A stretch of 64,000 bases of DNA from Karstenula rhodostoma CBS 690.94 (taxonomy: Eukaryota > Ascomycota > Dothideomycetes > Pleosporales > Didymosphaeriaceae): NCBI GenBank assembly GCA_010093485.1, contig MU001496.1, positions 1,999,721-2,063,720 of the forward strand, given 5' to 3'. The notes beneath the pieces were generated by a model. It was not told the origin of the DNA, did not search any database, and saw nothing but the letters and a program-made list of their open reading frames with translations. Positions 63,096-64,000 of the stretch are shown here, in pieces. The position numbers and the translations under genes were made by a program. Every line of letters starts with the position of its first letter. Positions within the stretch are counted from its first letter, which is position 1.

Positions 63096-63817
63096 TCTAA
63101 GTATATTAGGTTATAGGATATATATTATATATTCTATAAAAAGTAATATATATACAAAATAATAATACCTAATATTTTATTAACTAATATCTAGTATTCT
63201 ATTAACTAATACTAATTATTCTACCTATTAATTAATACTAATTATTCTATTAACTAATACTTAATATTCTATTAACTAATACTAATTATTCTATTAACTA
63301 ATACTTAATATCCTATTAACTAATACTAATTATTCTATTAACTAATATTTAATATTCTATTAACTAATACTAATTATTCTATTAACTAATACTAATTATT
63401 CTATTAACTAATACTAATTATCCTATTAACTAATACTTAATATTCTATTAACTAATACTAATTATTTTATTAATTAATACTTAATATTTTATTAACTAAT
63501 ACTAATTATTCTATTAACTAATACTAATTATTCTATTAACTAATACTAATTATTCTATTAATTAATATCTAATATTTAGAAACTATAATAGAGATAGTTA
63601 TAAAAGTTTAACTTTTCTATAATCCTTTTTAGTATAATTTTTTATATATATTTAAACTTTTTTATTAACCCCTATTATAAGGTATATCCTTCTATATATT
63701 AATATTACTAAAACTTTTTTTTTTAATAATATAATATATTAGCTATAGACCTCTTACTAAGTTATATTTTACTAAGTTACTATTTAATAGTTTCTTTAAT
63801 AATAATTTTTTAGAAAA
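63096..63817 (+). repeat. Long direct repeat, copy 2 (LTR-like, contains minisatellite)
   Basis: Same order of landmarks as 42496-43144: TCTAAGTATATTAGGTTATA, the CTATAAAAAGTA segment, the minisatellite (63170-63575), GAAACTATAATAGAGATAGT and GCTATAGACCTCTTACTAA. It is longer only because the array has more copies than are shown on the gapped side. Confidence 0.75.
63170..63575. repeat. Minisatellite, about 22-bp unit
   Basis: About eighteen copies of TATTAACTAATACTAATTATTC with variant ACTTAATATTC, uninterrupted. Nearly identical to the gapped array at 42570-42900. Confidence 0.85.
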
Positions 63818-63839
63818 TAGTCTATATATATAGGCCTCC

Positions 63840-63978
63840 TTACTTTAGGGCCCTAAGTGGGAAAATAATAGCCCGTATATTCGCCAAAGTAAAAAAATAC
63901 CTAGACCTAAATTAAAAAAAATAATTTTAGTTACTAAAATATACTAAGATCTTGCGCGATACCTGGACCCCAAAGTAA
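63840..63978. repeat. Short inverted repeat at the edge of the RIP block
   Basis: TTACTTTAGGGCCC (63840-63853) faces GGACCCCAAAGTAA (63965-63978); 12 of 14 bases pair. A related CCAAAGTAAAAAAATA lies at 63893. Base composition is near normal here. It could be the terminal repeat of a small DNA transposon, cut off by the window end. Confidence 0.5.
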
Positions 63979-64000
63979 AAAAATTTAATAATAAGGAACC

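Larger units (their letters stand above)
34915..63830. repeat. RIP-type A+T-rich block (transposon graveyard)
   Basis: About 29 kb with no open frame of note, made almost wholly of A and T plus TpA-rich words. CpA and TpG are nearly absent on direct reading while TpA is in vast excess; this is the mark of repeat-induced point mutation, which turns CpA into TpA on either strand in Pezizomycotina. Both edges are abrupt, at about 34915 and 63830. Inside are an identifiable Copia element, tandem arrays and long direct repeats, each listed separately. The rest is presumably older transposons mutated past recognition. Such blocks are usually heterochromatic. Confidence 0.92.

Noticed and set aside
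42570..63575. The 22-bp arrays as a CRISPR array
   Set aside because: The units are contiguous without unique spacers, in a fungal genome; this is a minisatellite.
34915..63830. The A+T-rich block as mitochondrial DNA or a centromere
   Set aside because: No mitochondrial genes, rRNA or tRNA were seen, and CpA/TpG depletion with Copia relics points to RIP. A centromere cannot be excluded from sequence but has no specific support.

Overview
The window is nuclear DNA of a filamentous ascomycete (Pezizomycotina; a Dothideomycete such as Pleosporales is my guess, not proven). Genes are compact, introns are mostly 50-110 nt with GT-AG ends and CTAAC/CTGAC-type branch points, and several ascomycete-typical families are present. 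The second half is an A+T-rich block of the kind left by repeat-induced point mutation (RIP). No bacterial, viral or organellar genes were seen.

Layout. 67-1694: an SDR oxidoreductase and elongin C. 2342-5834: three minus-strand genes in a row for small, cysteine-rich secreted proteins. They share a Cys module and an intron position and look like one undescribed family; this is the most interesting locus. 6610-12668: three decayed minus-strand genes (PRISE-type reductase, phenol-hydroxylase-type FAD monooxygenase, Zn2Cys6 regulator), probably a dead metabolic cluster. 13474-15267: an intact AIM9-like kinase-fold gene. 15268-17732: almost empty. 17733-18328: a small secreted, membrane-anchored protein. 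19458-21096: an allantoate-permease-type MFS transporter.

21359-30196 is a housekeeping block: IMP4 (rRNA processing), an RPA43-like Pol I subunit, the DEAH helicase Prp43, PRMT5 and a small conserved-looking protein. IMP4, RPA43 and Prp43 all serve ribosome production. 30816-32288 encodes a bicovalent-FAD berberine-bridge-type oxidase. The sequence then decays: a P450 relic (33950-34906) ends a few bases before the composition changes abruptly.

34915 to about 63830 is a gene-free RIP block, nearly without CpA and TpG. It holds tandem repeats, a 10-N gap inside a minisatellite, a 0.65-0.72 kb direct repeat at both 42.5 and 63.1 kb, and a recognisable Copia retrotransposon (44208-51423) with two 206-bp LTRs and a readable relic of reverse transcriptase on the minus strand. 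Base composition recovers in the last 170 bases, where a short inverted repeat is seen.

Exon structures were assembled by hand from splice signals, reading phase and family resemblance; no search could be run.
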